This document shows, piece by piece, positions 23,393-36,302 of a stretch of 64,000 nt of DNA. A program made the translations under genes and the position numbers. The notes beneath the pieces were generated by a model. That model saw only the letters and a list, made by a program, of their open reading frames with translations, was not told the origin of the DNA and searched no databases. Origin of the DNA: Trichosphaerium sp. ATCC 40318 (Eukaryota; Discosea; Flabellinia; Trichosidae); NCBI GenBank assembly GCA_038496445.1, contig JALMLS010000143.1:1-64000 (forward strand), given 5' to 3'. Position 1 is the stretch's first letter, and the number at the start of each line of letters is the position of its first letter.

Positions 23393-26300
23393 TTACAAGG
23401 GTAAACTGTTTGTGTTAATTACTGAACAATTTTCTTCAAGGATCTTGATCTTTTCCTTCAATTCGGTAACTTGCTTTTGTAACGCTGAAATTTTTGTAAG
23501 TTTTGAAACATGATCCAAGTTTGAATCTGTTATGCTCCCATTACCCGATGACTCGTGTTTTTTAGGTACATAGTAGTCCAGTATAGACATTGCGAATATA
23601 CTCAATGCTAAGAGAAAGCACTGTGAGAATAATGCTAAAATAAAGAAAAAAACGAGAAAAAAAACTAACCTGCACTTAAGATAACGCATATCGAATGAAT
23701 GATGTATCTTTCTTCTACAGCGTTTTGCTGTGTGATGGTAAACCGAACAAGCATAGCAATTGACATAAAAAGAGTCATGTTATAGATAGCAAAACCAAAT
23801 ATCTGAACGAAATTAGTTCAAAGTTGGAACGAACACGTGATGTCACATTATTAAGGATATTGACGTACTTTAGGTTCACTTAGAATTTTGACTTTTCGTA
23901 TTTGGATAGTGATTATTGACCCGATAATCATAACCACAAGCTTGAACAGATTGGATTAGATGATAAATAAAAAAGGGATTGGTTTTTGTTTCTTTGGCTT
24001 ACGACAAACACGTATTGTACTGCGATAATCACAGTGGAGAGTGTAGAGTAATTACACTCATAGTAATTTCTTGAAACGCGATGTTCATCGACAACAGTGA
24101 TTTCAGAGTCCTGTAGCGTTGCACTGAAAGTTACACAGAGAATCTTTCAACATGTTAAGGCGACAAAAAACTAGTTCCGTAAATTCAAAAAAAAAAAGGA
24201 TACGATGCAAATGCCGACAAATACTCCGACAATGGGCAAGAGCTCTACATCCTTGACTTCAACGGCCTTTAATCGCTTATTTCTGTTAATTAAGAATACT
24301 TTCCATGACTTGGCGAACAGACACCTGCCCAAAAGAAAAGGTTTAAAAAAAAACCAGGATATCGCAGCTTAACTTACCCAAACATTATGTTTACACCAAG
24401 AAATAGTAACCAATCATTAAGATGACAAGCGTAAGTTAGACTATTATTTGGTGTCGCAAACAAGGTAGACGTATAGATCAGAATAGCTCCAACATCAACA
24501 CCGAGCAAAAAAGCCGGTGATGAAACTAAACAACATCAGTTCATAGAACACATTATTAAATTCATACATCTCAGACGTTCTCTGTATATGCAAACGTATA
24601 TTGCAAGGCAAGCTGAATATCCAAAGGCAAATATAAATATACCTAGCACGACCCATTCAACAGAACTGTCACCTGAACGCTATCAGAATCCGATGAACAA
24701 TTATTAAAAAAGCAGTACCGAATTGATCAGAAAATACCCTTTCTTTCCAAGTCGGCATAGGTATAACAAGTGCTCTGGATGCGCTTAATAAAGGACCAAC
24801 AGTTTCTTCCACATCGTAAATATATTGTCCCATAACACCTTCAGTGAGTTGCTGTCCTTGAGCATCAAAACGAATCTAAACTAGCATTAAAATCATAGCT
24901 GTTTGTGGTTATAAGACTAAATACCCTTCCCAAGAATGTGGTCATGTCCTGTCTTCTGAAAGCATCAGCAACTAAGTCATTGTCAAGAGATTGGGAGTCC
25001 TTCAACAACGCAATTAGAAGAAAGGATAAAAATGAAACAGTACGTTGATAGCTCTTTCTAGCATTTGTCCTGCAACATAAGCGGGAGCTCCCCACGTGTG
25101 ACTTGTTACAGGGGTATTAGAAAACTTTCCAAAGCTCTCCAAAAACGCAGCAGTATTATTACCATCTTCCCCTCTTCTTGTAGAAAGACCACTGATCTAT
25201 TTTTAAGTGAGGCAACGAAAAAATTTTGACAAGTTCGATTAAAAGTCAGTACGTACTGACTTAACACCACAAACATAGTTGCGCATCTCAGGGTCGAAGT
25301 TCACCCACGCTGAGTAAGGCAACGCTAGCATAAACTTTGGTGTCCAATCTCTTTTCTTGAAATTAGGCATCATGTATTCTATAGCTGGTTGTGGATTTAG
25401 ACCACAAACAAAAAGTGCTTCATTGTTCAATGAAATTATTTTCTGAACATAGTGTTATTCGAAAAAATAATAGTATTTATGTACCTCCATTGAGGCTGTC
25501 CAATTAGTCATGTAATTTGTATCTCCTTCTTGTAGCACGTATACACGATCTCTTTTCGTAACACCGTTCTCTTCAGCCTGTAAATAAGAGGTTAATAGTA
25601 TACCATTGGTAAAAAAAATAGGAGTACTGATTCGTCAAACCCTGTGCACGCTAGCTCTCCTAAAACCCTGTCCATGATGAGATATGTTACAGAAACTAAC
25701 TCGTTTGATCTCATAAAGGGTAAAGCTACCAGAGAAAGCCTAATCCTGTTAGAAAAAATGTGCGAAGTAGATAGTATACCTTGATGTTCGAGGAATAACA
25801 CTGAAAGCGTTGTTGTTCTCCGCAAACACATCTGAGGACACGCTGACTCCAATAAGTAGTCTATTAGATGGCCCAGTTACTTTTTCGGCTACCGCAACAC
25901 TTAGAGCTGAACCTATAGGACCTATATGACGTCAGTTACGGTAGCAACATAAAAATAGTTTACCAAAAAGAAAGGTAACATTTGGATTTTTCACCAACTG
26001 TTGATAATTTTCAACAGCGCTTTCTTCTGTTCCATTGTCCGAAAGTGCCATCAACTCAACCTAAAATTGCAAAAAGAGAAGTTAGCCCGAACATGTGATA
26101 ATTATAAAATTAGATTATGTTCAAAAAAACCGTATTTTACCCTGTACGAAGTTTCATTCAATCCTGATCCAATTTTAATACCTCCTTTGTCGTTCGCTGT
26201 TTTCACCCATAGTTCAACACCATCTTTTTGCGCATTACCATTATTGTTCTTAACAATAGCAAAAATTTAGTATCGTATAAATAGTGCTAGCGAAGGCAAC

Positions 26301-26568
26301 ATACATCCTGCTCACTTCTTGAACCTACACTCTTTCCAGTGTAGCTTAAACCGACTGTTATAATGTTTTCCGAGTTTCCGGCCACAGATATTATAATCGT
26401 AGACACCAGAATGATAATAACGCCTAAGATACTAACGTTATTTGGTGTGCTTTTGAAGTTTAGCCGTAATTTTTTTTTTATTTATTTTAACACAACCGCA
26501 GAAAAGTAAGATTAAAAACCGAACTTTGGCGCTCCTAGCAGTAACGCATGCGCCTCTACTAGTACCAT
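23393..26568 (-). CDS. GABA-B-like family C G-protein-coupled receptor
   Basis: Start ATG at 26568; the second exon gives an N-terminal hydrophobic signal segment (VSILGVIIILVSTIIISVAG). A periplasmic-binding-protein-like ectodomain follows: ITVGLSYTGKS, GVELWVKTANDKGGI, a GPIGSALSVAVAEKV block and an AFSVIPRTS block, typical of ANF/Peripla_BP receptor regions. Then come multiple transmembrane helices (WVVLGIFIFAFGYSACLA, LLFLGVNIMFGCLFAKSWKVF) with the family's K.WRVF-like turn. The short cytoplasmic tail holds a heptad region (ISALQKQVTELKEKIKIL). Dictyostelium has a large group of such receptors. Ligand unknown. The coiled-coil tail recalls that used for GABA-B dimerisation (inference). 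Confidence 0.82.
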
Positions 26569-27051
26569 ACTTTTCAGAATGGAAGAATTTAAAACGTACC
26601 AAATGTACAGCAGTAGAACTTTTTCATTGTGACACGTGATATAAGGGTTATTTTTTTGTTTTGTTTTTGTAGCTGTTGTGTTTTGTATTTTGCTCTTTTT
26701 CGTATGTTATCATACAGTTTATATCACATTTTAGCAATAAAAACTAAACGTTGTGGAACAGAAGTTCCGATATAGTCGGATTTCTCGGGCCAACAAGCAC
26801 CATTTTTTTATTTATTTCGAGATTTTTTTTGCTAGCGCAGTAAACCGTATTTGTTAAAACAAATATGCATTAATGTTGAAGAAATTAATTGATTAAAATG
26901 GGTTAATCTAAACGAGCCTGCATACAACTTCTTGTCAAGTGATCTTTGCGTTAAAAAAGGGGTTCATTGAACTATTAGCAACTTAAATAGTTTTTAACAC
27001 TTAAAGGGCCTTTGGCGCTCGCTACAGAAACCGCAAACAAAGGGGCTGCTA
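26569..27051. promoter_or_regulatory. Divergent promoter region
   Basis: AT-rich spacer between the receptor (minus) and the F-box/MORN gene (plus). It contains a CACGTG near 26632 and several T-runs. No other signal is recognised. Confidence 0.35.
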
Positions 27052-27957
27052 ATGGCATCAAAACGTGACGTAACATATTTTTGTGCCGTTTTTTAAATTA
27101 TTCCAAAACTAAGCACTTAATTACAGAAAGAACAAAGTGAATCGACTTGGCATCATATATTACACCTTCCAGTTGAATTACAGCTTGATATTACAGACAT
27201 AGACTTTGAAATTTATTTAAAATGGCCATTGTTATCTAAGAGCGCTGCCGTAGCAACAAGGTATGATTTAGCGCTAAAGAAATATGGTAAATGGATTAAA
27301 CAAAGAAAATGCCAAGAAAACGATTCAAAGTGGAGACCTGTTACCCAAAAGAGCTACAGACATGGTAGAAGGCACGGTAAGTGTATGACATGGCATAAAA
27401 ACGGACAGATCAAGGCACAAAGCGTGTGGGTTGAAGGAACACAAAACGGTGAAAGTAAAACATGGCATGCTAATGGACAACTTCATATTCAGTCTCAGTA
27501 CATCAATGGTAAGTGTGAAGGTGAGTATAAAGAATGGAGTAAGATAGGTGTATTGATGGAGCATTGTCACTATTCTAAAGGTAGACGTGAAGGAGAGTAC
27601 AAGAGCTGGTTTAATGACAGTAGAATCTCTGAACATTGTTACTACGTCCATGGTAAACTAGAAGGGGAATACAAAGAATGGTATAATTCTGGTAATTTGT
27701 GCCAGAGGTCTGAGTATGTTGGTGGTAAGCTTGAAGGAGTGTACAGGTTTTATTACGAGAATGGTCAGTTAAGGGAGGAAAGTAATTTTATAAATGGTAA
27801 GCGTGAAGGAGAGTATAAACGTTGGTATTATAGCAGTCAATTGAGAGAACATTGTCATTTTGTTGATGATAAACGACAAGGACATTACAGATTTTGGTTA
27901 GACAGTGGCCAGTTGTTTCAAGAATGTCAGTATGTTGATGGCATAGAGCAAATGTAA
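27052..27957 (+). CDS. F-box protein with MORN-type repeats (YwqK-like)
   Basis: A tiny first exon (27052-27069, MASKRD) joins in frame across a 57-nt intron to a long exon (27127-27957). Residues 15-60 form an F-box (HHILHLPVELQLDITDIDFE...LLSKSAAVA). The rest is 7-8 repeats of about 23-24 residues with the core NGQL...Y.NGK.EGEYK.W, the MORN_2/YwqK type. F-box plus such repeats is a combination also well known from amoeba-infecting giant viruses, as well as from protists. Likely a ubiquitin-ligase adaptor with a repeat-built binding face. Without the first exon there is no suitable ATG. Confidence 0.75.
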
Positions 27958-28489
27958 CTTTTTAAATGGATACACCTGCAGTTAGAATAAATTAGCCTTC
28001 AAAGAGTATTTTCCTCCATCTTACTTACTGCACGTGACTAGAAGCCCAATATGCTTTCGCAGTAAATTCTGGATATCAACTATCTTGTGGCAGGAGATTT
28101 GTACAAAAGAGAAAGTACAGAAACTCATCTTCTTTTGGAGATGATCCTACTAGAATTACTGTTTTTGAGATTGTTTTGCGAAACCTGTTACAAAAAATAG
28201 TGCACATGTGCTGCTAAAACTGTTGTAGCGAATTACAGACGTTTCACACTCTCTAAATCCGAAAATGGCCTTACAACTTTTGATCTTATCTATTTCAAAG
28301 TTTGTCAACACGTAGAGTGAGAAACCACATATCCCTAGTGTTGTGTATAGTAGGTTCAGCCTGCATTAGTATTAACACGCTTTGCCGTTCATCAGTCAAC
28401 TGTTTTATTTAAAAATACGTTTGCTCAATCGTACACTGAAAGTATTCCATGTACATCACGTGCGAAAAAGAAGAGCGGGTTTTTTTAGC
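27958..28489. other. Intergenic, nothing recognised
   Basis: Spacer between converging F-box genes. No ORF, RNA or repeat supported. Confidence 0.35.
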
Positions 28490-29358
28490 TCACATTGAGG
28501 ATCTAAATATCTCAAGTGCTCCTGTTAACGCCATAATAGCCTTATCATCTCCTATCGCCCTTCTACGCAAGTGGATAGTATGTACACCTGAAATTGCCTT
28601 CAAACCTTCAGCTGTTACTTTTGTAAATGATACATCGATTTCATATACACCTGCCAATGCCTTAATGCCCTCATCTGTTACTGATGTACAACCATTCAAG
28701 TAGATGGTGTGTACACCCGCCAGCGCCTTAACGCCTTCGTCTGTTATTGATTTACAGCCATTCAAGTAGATGGTGTGTACGCCTGCCAGTGCTTTAATGC
28801 CTTCATCCGTTATTGATTTGCAGTAGTGCAAGCTAATAGTATGTACACCTGAAATGCCTTCAAACCTTCATCTGTTACATCTGACCAAGATAACTTTATT
28901 TCATGTACACCTGCCAGTGCTTTTATACCCTTATCTGTAATGTTTATACCGGAAAAACGAATAGTATGCACACCTGCCAATGCCGCAACACCATCATCTG
29001 TTATTGATTTACCACCAATCAGGTAGATTGTGCGTACGCCTGCTAGTAGCTGCAAAAGGCTGTTTTTTATTGCAAACCTGAGTCTAAAGAACGTATTGTC
29101 TATTGAAATGATAGTGTTTTGGAGAAGTGGACTACCAGAAAGGATATGAAATTCTCTTTCACTAGTAATCGCAATAAGACCATATCCAACGTGGTTGTGA
29201 ACAATATCTCGCAACAAGTGGCACGTTTGGGCTGAACGGAGGGTATAGCTTCCTTGTTTTAAGATATGTACTATTATTTCAACTGGTAGTGCAGTGAGAT
29301 CAAACACGTGCTGATTGATACTTGGTGTGGGTATTTTTTCCATGTTATGTTTAAACAT
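28490..29358 (-). pseudogene. F-box/LRR gene broken by a single-base deletion
   Basis: An ATG at 29358 opens an F-box (LPVEIIVHILKQGSYTLRSAQTC) followed by leucine-rich repeats of the form ALAGVHTI.L....ITDEGIK. The frame is lost near 28854, where the plus strand reads GAAATGCC while the equivalent site of another repeat (near 28588) reads GAAATTGCC. One missing base accounts for the break. After it the repeats continue in the next frame (28831-28490) to a normal stop. Intronless. Either a young pseudogene or a sequencing error in a live gene. Same repeat type as 51925-53538. Confidence 0.75.
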
Positions 29359-30009
29359 TTTTGTATGCTAGTTTTTCGTCAGTTTGAGAACGTATTAAAG
29401 CAAGTAGCCGATTACTTCGTACTTTTAGAGCTAAATTAAATAGGAGCCTAATGGACTGAAAAAAAAGAGCGTGGCTTCTAAAACTCAAACCAGGATGAGA
29501 CTGGTATGAGAGATTGTGTTAAAATTTTATGTTTCATAGAATTTTCTTTAAGCTGTTCGTGTCACGTGTACATTTTTTCAAAAACCGGAAAGTAGTCAGG
29601 TTCAACCATAACACGTCAAGCGCTAGGAGCGAACGTTTCTCTGATACAATGGATAACTAATGGGTAAACAGCATGTGTCAAGGAATCCTCAAAAATATTA
29701 AGTACAGGCCAATTACACAAATTGTTAAAAAAAGAGCTTGTGCCTCGTTTTATTATCATGTACCGACAAATAGTGTTGCCGATACAAATTCATACATGTC
29801 AGCTAGTTAAGTTGTTGTAGGTTAACAGGCTTGGTCGACTAAAACAAGCATGTACTTCCAAAAAAAGAGATATAATTTTCTACAAATTCAAGAATCTCTG
29901 ATTGACAATTGCACAAAGTGCAATGTATTGTAACAAAAAAATGGGGTATGTTCATTTAAAACGCTGCAATCGGTCTCTATAATTATAGTTATGGTAAAAA
30001 CGAGAATGC
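29359..30009. other. Intergenic, nothing recognised
   Basis: AT-rich spacer between the broken F-box/LRR gene and the U6 gene, with CACGTG near 29563. No other feature supported. Confidence 0.35.
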
Positions 30010-30113
30010 AAAAAAATGATTAGCTTCTCGTTATTGCGTGTCATCCTTGCGCAGGTGCCATGCTAATCTTCTCTGTATAGTTCCAATTTTAACATATGCC
30101 TTCCAAAAGGGTC
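30010..30113 (-). ncRNA. U6 spliceosomal snRNA
   Basis: On the minus strand the core reads as classical U6: AAAATTGGAAC, the ACAGAGA box (ATACAGAGAAGATTAGCATG), then CCTGCGCAAGGATGACACGC, the AGC-triad/ISL region. The 5' end can form the usual small hairpin (CCTT-TTGG-AAGG). The gene ends in a run of seven T, a pol III terminator, at 30016-30010. The 5' end is set near 30113 by alignment to known U6. It base-pairs with U2, U4 and the 5' splice site in the spliceosome, consistent with the intron-rich genes around it. Confidence 0.95.
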
Positions 30114-30137
30114 AGCAATAGAAAACCGCAACGTACA

Positions 30138-30148
30138 ACTTTTAAACA
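30138..30148 (-). promoter_or_regulatory. TATA-like element of the U6 promoter
   Basis: On the minus strand GTTTAAAAGT lies 25-35 nt upstream of the predicted U6 5' end, the position expected for the TATA box of a pol III type 3 promoter. Confidence 0.55.
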
Positions 30149-30510
30149 AGTCAAACGACCAGAAAAAAAAATAAGTGGTTTTGACGATGGCAATGCCACA
30201 GAAGAAATTCTAATACCTGCTCAAATGCTCTATAATATACAGTAGTACTTGCGTGCACACGATGGTACCATACCAGCTCATTGACGTCACTACTCGATTC
30301 AGTTTTCAATGAAAGGAATCCTTGACAAACAATAATACCTTAAACCGTAAAAGTTGCAGCAAGTGGTACGTATAATCATCCTTAACAACCCTCGGAAGAA
30401 TACCTAAAAAGGAAATGCCTCCGAGATTTTGTACAACCAAATTCGAGTCAACCAAAAACCTCAAAAAAAAACACTATCACAATTGCAACAAATCTTGACT
30501 TTACGTCAAA

Positions 30511-31126
30511 ATGGCACAAAGAAGCTTCAGTAAATTTGACATAGACGTAAAAGAATGGATCAACGTAGACTCAATTAATCTATCCGATGTCAACTTAGTA
30601 CTAGTGTTCCAAGTGAACTGCCCTGGATGTTTCATCCATGCACTGCCTATGTTGAATGAAATCTACAAAACATTCATTTCTGACGAAAAAAAAAAAGATG
30701 CTGAGAAAAGTACATTCCAAGTGTTCGCTATAAGCACTGCTTTTGAAGATTTTGAGTATAACACATTACAGAATACTAAGGTAACTATTAGATTCATTAT
30801 ACACGTGCTTCGCTTAACACATTAAGTAGGATCTGATAAAGACTCAAAAAGTTGTTGGAGAAACAGCTAAACTCTACAAGACTGGTAAATGTCCATACGC
30901 TCTTGAACCATTCCCAATAGGATTTGATAATATGATGGCCATTGAAAAGTATACAAATCAAGTATCAAAAGAACTACCAAGATTTGTACCGAGCACTTTT
31001 CTAAGAAATAGACTACAAGGTACACCAAGTTGGATTATGTTTGACAAAGAGCGCAATATACTCGCCAAGTGGTTTGGTCATGCTGATAAAAGTAAAGTAA
31101 TGGATATGATACGCCAAGCACTGTAA
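30511..31126 (+). CDS. Thioredoxin-fold protein with CPGC motif
   Basis: Two exons: 30511-30780 and 30830-31126, with a 49-nt intron that keeps the frame (LQNTK then DLIKTQKV). The N-terminal half reads LVLVFQVNCPGCFIHALPML, a thioredoxin-like strand followed by a redox C-P-G-C and helix. Later GTPSWIMFDKERNILAKWFGH supplies the cis-proline-type TPSW segment and the last strands. About 188 residues, no signal peptide, so likely cytosolic. The family includes TlpA/AhpC-like and bacterial redoxin proteins; it may have a bacterial origin, but this is not shown here. Confidence 0.75.
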
Positions 31127-31183
31127 AATAAAAAATAGACAGACGTCATTGAACACCATGAGAGTTCATGATTAATTTTTTTT

Positions 31184-34100
31184 TTAATAGTACAATTTGT
31201 TTGAGGCAAGTTGACGCCTTATTGATCCTTGACTCTTTGATATACTCTTCTTTGAAGATGTTGCCGCATCAGGGTGTCTAGGTGATGACGATTCAGAATA
31301 TCGAGGTGATGCCTCAGAGTATCTAGGAGAGTTCTCGGAGTAACGAGGTGAATCACCATTCGTTGATTGTCCTAAACATAAAATTAAATTCTTATCACTG
31401 GAAGGTTCTACAAACCATCAGGATCCTGACCATCGTATATATAAGACCAATTCTTCCATGTATCAGAACCATCGCTATCAATTGATGAATATGTTCCAGA
31501 ATCATCATAAACTGCGAACTGGCCTTGTGTTTCATGAAGATCTACAAGAACAATTACAATAAGCAAAAAAAAAAATTGCTAGTTGCGTAGTTTTGACATA
31601 CCGTCTTTCAGACGTTGTAGCTTTGCTCCGCACATAGAAAGCGTTGTAATTATACGAATACATGTATTTTTATTTAAACCTTTCCATAAAGGAAGCTAGA
31701 ATAAATTTAAGAACCTCAAAAATAAACACGTGGCAGTTCAGCAAAAATAAACAAAAAGCTTACCTTTGACATTTCAGAAAATTTTGGCCGATTTTGTTGT
31801 GGTAGATAGCACGTGCTAATGAACTCATTAAATGCATCAGAAGTTTCTGCTGTTCCAGCCAAGAACTCCAAGCATTTTCCGAAAGAATAAACGTCATGTG
31901 CCTTCAAACAAAGTTAAAAAACAAAACTCTAATGAACAGAAACAACAGATTTACCTGTGCGTTGTATACTTTTTGAGAATTCTTCCAAACGTCAGGATCA
32001 GAAAAGTCAGGTGTTCCAACATGACTCTCTAACAGAGTATTTACTCCACCATACGTTACACTACACCCAAAATCGCCTATATATACAGTGTTAAAGACAT
32101 AAACCAGTGACTGTACTCACAGAGATAAGTAGTAAAATCGTTACCAATCAGAATATCTATGAAAGAACTTAGAACAACATTGTTTGTTTGGTTGCGCACT
32201 CTCTGGTTTTACGTCTCGGTGAGCAATGCGTCGTTTATGTAAAAATACTAGTGATTCCAATACAAAATACCCAATCGCCAAAGCACCTAGTAGTAGAATG
32301 GTGAGTTGTTGGAACATTGAAAAGACATCGAAAAAAAGAATTAATGTAATGTTTTGTTACCTTGCTCGCCTAATCCTGCTTCCCTTTGACTCACTAACTC
32401 ATCTGTGATGCTATCTCTTTTTTCTTCTATCTTAAATTGATCACATAATGTTGTAACAGAGCCCATCTTCATCCACTCAAACACAAGCTAATTCTAACAT
32501 AAGAACTAACCATCAAAAAAAAAAACTAGGTGTGATGTACATAAACGCTGCCCTCAAACATGTATATCTCTCGTGCATAGCATAAATGTTTCTACCGTAT
32601 GGTGTAAGTACAATAACTCGCATTTTGATAATAGATAAAACTCCAAAAAAGACAAATAAAACAAGTACCTTCTTTGATCCAACAATTCTCAAAGCTGAGT
32701 TCAGTACAACTTCACGCTTTAAATACTTATTTCTACTGTTACTATCTTTATCAATTTTTAATATTTTAATAGCAACTGGTTCTTTTGACGTTATTTCAAA
32801 CGCTCTCAACACTATGCCTTGACCTCTAAGCAAACTGTAAATAAAATATCTTCGACGAAAAAAATAAAATTTCTGATTGATTTCTTTCAAGATAATCATG
32901 ATCACCCTTAGCAGGTCTATTTCTTATTTTATACACGCACCCGCTACCAATAACTGTAATTGAGCTGTTATCGTATTTTTTCCATATATTGGCAATGATG
33001 CAATACTTCTCGTAATTAAACACCTGCCGATTCAACTCACGAATAAATTCTCTAGCATTCTTGGTATCTTTGCGTTGAATAGTGCGTTTGCGTTGTGAGA
33101 CTGAAGGCGAGTTTGATGTTATAACACGATGTATAGGAACTATTTGGGCAGCGCCAGACTTCGATCTATCTGCAAAAGGTTCGAAGTAAGCCAAAAAAGT
33201 AACAACTGTATTCACCCTAACAAAAAAACTCTAGATTTAAACTACTCACCTCTGCGTATTCTTCCAGCTCTAGCCACCCTATCTGACCGGCGTCGTGCTA
33301 ATCCAAGTGTCAATCTAAGCAACAAAAAAATATACAAGACCACTCTGATGATTTAGGACTAAGAACCGCTCTTAAAAGGAAGAAAGGTAAAATTCCCAAA
33401 AAAAAAATGGAAGGTATAATTATACACAATAAAACACTTAACACCTGGGCCTGTCTAAGGCGTACCACGCTTCTTTCCAATGGCACGCTCTTCAGGAGTC
33501 ATATCTATACTCGATGAGCGTTGTCTAGGGCCATCTAACAAGTAAAAACGTCTAATCTTTATGCCTTTTTTTTGGTATGATTGTACACGCGTTGGCAACG
33601 CGCTATCGCTTCCTCTTGAGATACTCTCGGTAATAACACCGTTATTTAGAGGGTTAGTAATACTTCTACTTTTACTCGTAGAAGGCTTTATAGCATCGCG
33701 AATGAGCATCCCTGCTAAAGCAAAGAAAAGTCAGAAAACACCAAATATGTCATGAAAGTAAAAAAAAAAATTTTAAGTGAATTGAAAAATGTCATGTTGT
33801 ATTTGGCAACAAATGGTTCTAGTTTGGAGTTTATATGATAAAACTTATGTTACCTCCTTGTACTGATGCTTCTACGTCTTTTGAAGATTCTTCTTTGACT
33901 GTTTGATACTTTACCGTTAGTTTCTCTCCGATTAGTATCTTAGCACCGTCTTTTAATTCACGTGGTTCTCCTGTAGCGAATGAGTAAGTCAAAGTCGGAC
34001 AAAAGTTTATTTAAAGACACTCACAGCCAAAAACAAAAAATTATTTTTTGGCGTAATTTTCTAAAAAAAGACATTGGCATCTACCAAAAAAACCCCTACG

Positions 34101-34535
34101 TAACGTTGTACAATAGAATGATCAAAAAATCACATTTTACAGTATATTTAAAGAGTTAAAAATGTAGTTAATCCGTGTTTGGGTTTGTACCTGGATAAAC
34201 ACGCTCTCCATTTATTGTTAGCGACTTTGCGCTCTGTGTTAGGTTCAATAGGTTAACCTAAATCTCAACGTGAGTGATTTACGCATTATTTTAGTACCCT
34301 ATTGGCAAGTATGTATATTTGCGCATGAACGGCTTCTATTCCGGCACCTTTTACTTTGACTTTGTTGCCGGACACGCCCTGTAGTCTATTCACATGTTAA
34401 AATTCGTTGTATTTCATCTATAACTACGTACGCGCTACCAATGTAAATAGTTTTGCGCTTCAAAGCGTAAATTTTTGTAGTATGGCTGTTTTTAGGCGTG
34501 ATTAGCTCCAAACGGAATTTAGGAGCGTGGGTCAT
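31184..34535 (-). CDS. FHA-domain serine/threonine protein kinase
   Basis: ATG at 34535. The N-terminus is an FHA-like domain (IYALKRKTIYIGS, VKVKGAGIEAVHAQIY, LTINGERVYPG...KDGAKILIGEK), with the usual S/G...H pattern of phosphothreonine readers. A basic Ser-rich linker follows, then the kinase: a glycine loop of reduced form (RGQGIVLRAFE), VAIKIL, the catalytic loop HRDVKPE, NILIG, DFGCSVTYGG, TPDFSDPDVW and HDVYSFGKCLEFLA. Catalytic Lys, Asp and DFG are present. The C-terminal tail carries repeated SPRYSE units and ends SNKLYY. FHA plus kinase resembles the Rad53/Chk2 plan, so a checkpoint role is possible but unproven. Many introns. Confidence 0.8.
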
Positions 34536-34626
34536 CACGCGAGACGTCTAAACGTCACAGCCAACTATACATGTGATAGCCACAATCAAAAGTCCACAAA
34601 AGTCCGTTTTGTGCAGTTCTTTCGCG

Positions 34627-35384
34627 ATGTCAGGTGATATGGACACCCTTATACAGGGTAGTAAGTATAAAGAGGAGCGAAAGAAAGAATGGGAGCTCGT
34701 TCGTACAACAGGGAAGTTACCTGCTGTCCCACAACACAAGAAGAGTAATAGTCTCTATGAGCAGCTACGCGAGCAGCGCGAGAAGATAGAACAAATGTGG
34801 ATAGAGCGCAATAGGCTGCGTGCGTTACACTTTTGTAATTATAACACTATCTGGTGCTAATACGCTATATAGCACCACCAAAACCGTTAGATGAGGACGA
34901 AATGATGTACAGAGAGGAAGAAAAAGCAAAGAGAGATGCAGTGCGCGAATATGATGAAGAGCAAGTGCGCATATTTCAGGTACGCGTCGTTGTGCGATTA
35001 AAAAAAATCATTTCCGTTGTAACTTTTAATCCAGTTTAAAAACCACGCAAAGCGTCTCTTGCTTTGTATTTCGCGTGTAATATTTTATAGGATCGCATGG
35101 CAAGCCGTGTTGTGAGCGCTGAGAAGGACGAAGAAGAATCTATAATTGCTATTCTACAAAAACCTAAAATGAAGCCTAAGAAGCGTAGAAAACCTCTTTC
35201 TGTTCGTTTTACAACAAAACCAAAAGTAGAAGGTGAAAACAAACGTAAATTGAGCGAAGAAGACGATGACAAGCCAAAGAAACGCGCTAAAACATCAGAT
35301 AAGGAAGATACATCAAAGAAAACTAATGAAGATAGTGATGATGATTCTGAAGGGGGATTAGGGTTCAGCCTTGTACCATATTAA
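34627..35384 (+). CDS. PSME3-interacting protein (NIP30/FAM192A family)
   Basis: Exons 34627-34819, 34873-34979 and 35091-35384 join in frame. The N-terminal part has SLYEQLREQREKI followed by the conserved PKPLDEDEMMY...EEEKAKRD helix, the NIP30 domain hallmark (SLYE.L..QK...F..LDEDE). The C-terminus is a Lys/Glu/Asp-rich disordered tail with nuclear-signal-like KPKKRRKPL and KKRAKTS, and acidic serines (DSDDDSEGG). In animals the protein binds the PA28-gamma proteasome activator in the nucleus. The start ATG at 34627 is the first of two close in-frame Mets. Confidence 0.85.
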
Positions 35385-35607
35385 AAAAAATTCTGAACTC
35401 TAAAAACATTTTGACACGTGTCAAAAAAAAAAGCTGACAAAATGACGGTCGTCATTTCATTGACTTGGCGTAAATATGTTAGTCTTTTGGTGCTATAGGT
35501 ATGATAAATTTTGAAAAGCGTATCTAACGTAGAGTCTGTCGGCAGTAAATGAAGGCAATGTGAGGAGAGCTATGTACAAGATTTATTTTTTTTTACAGGT
35601 TGGGCGT

Positions 35608-36302
<695 letters not shown>

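Noticed and set aside
27325-27651. Minus-strand frame opposite the F-box/MORN gene
   Set aside because: Shadow of the repeat-encoding exon; no domain or splice support.
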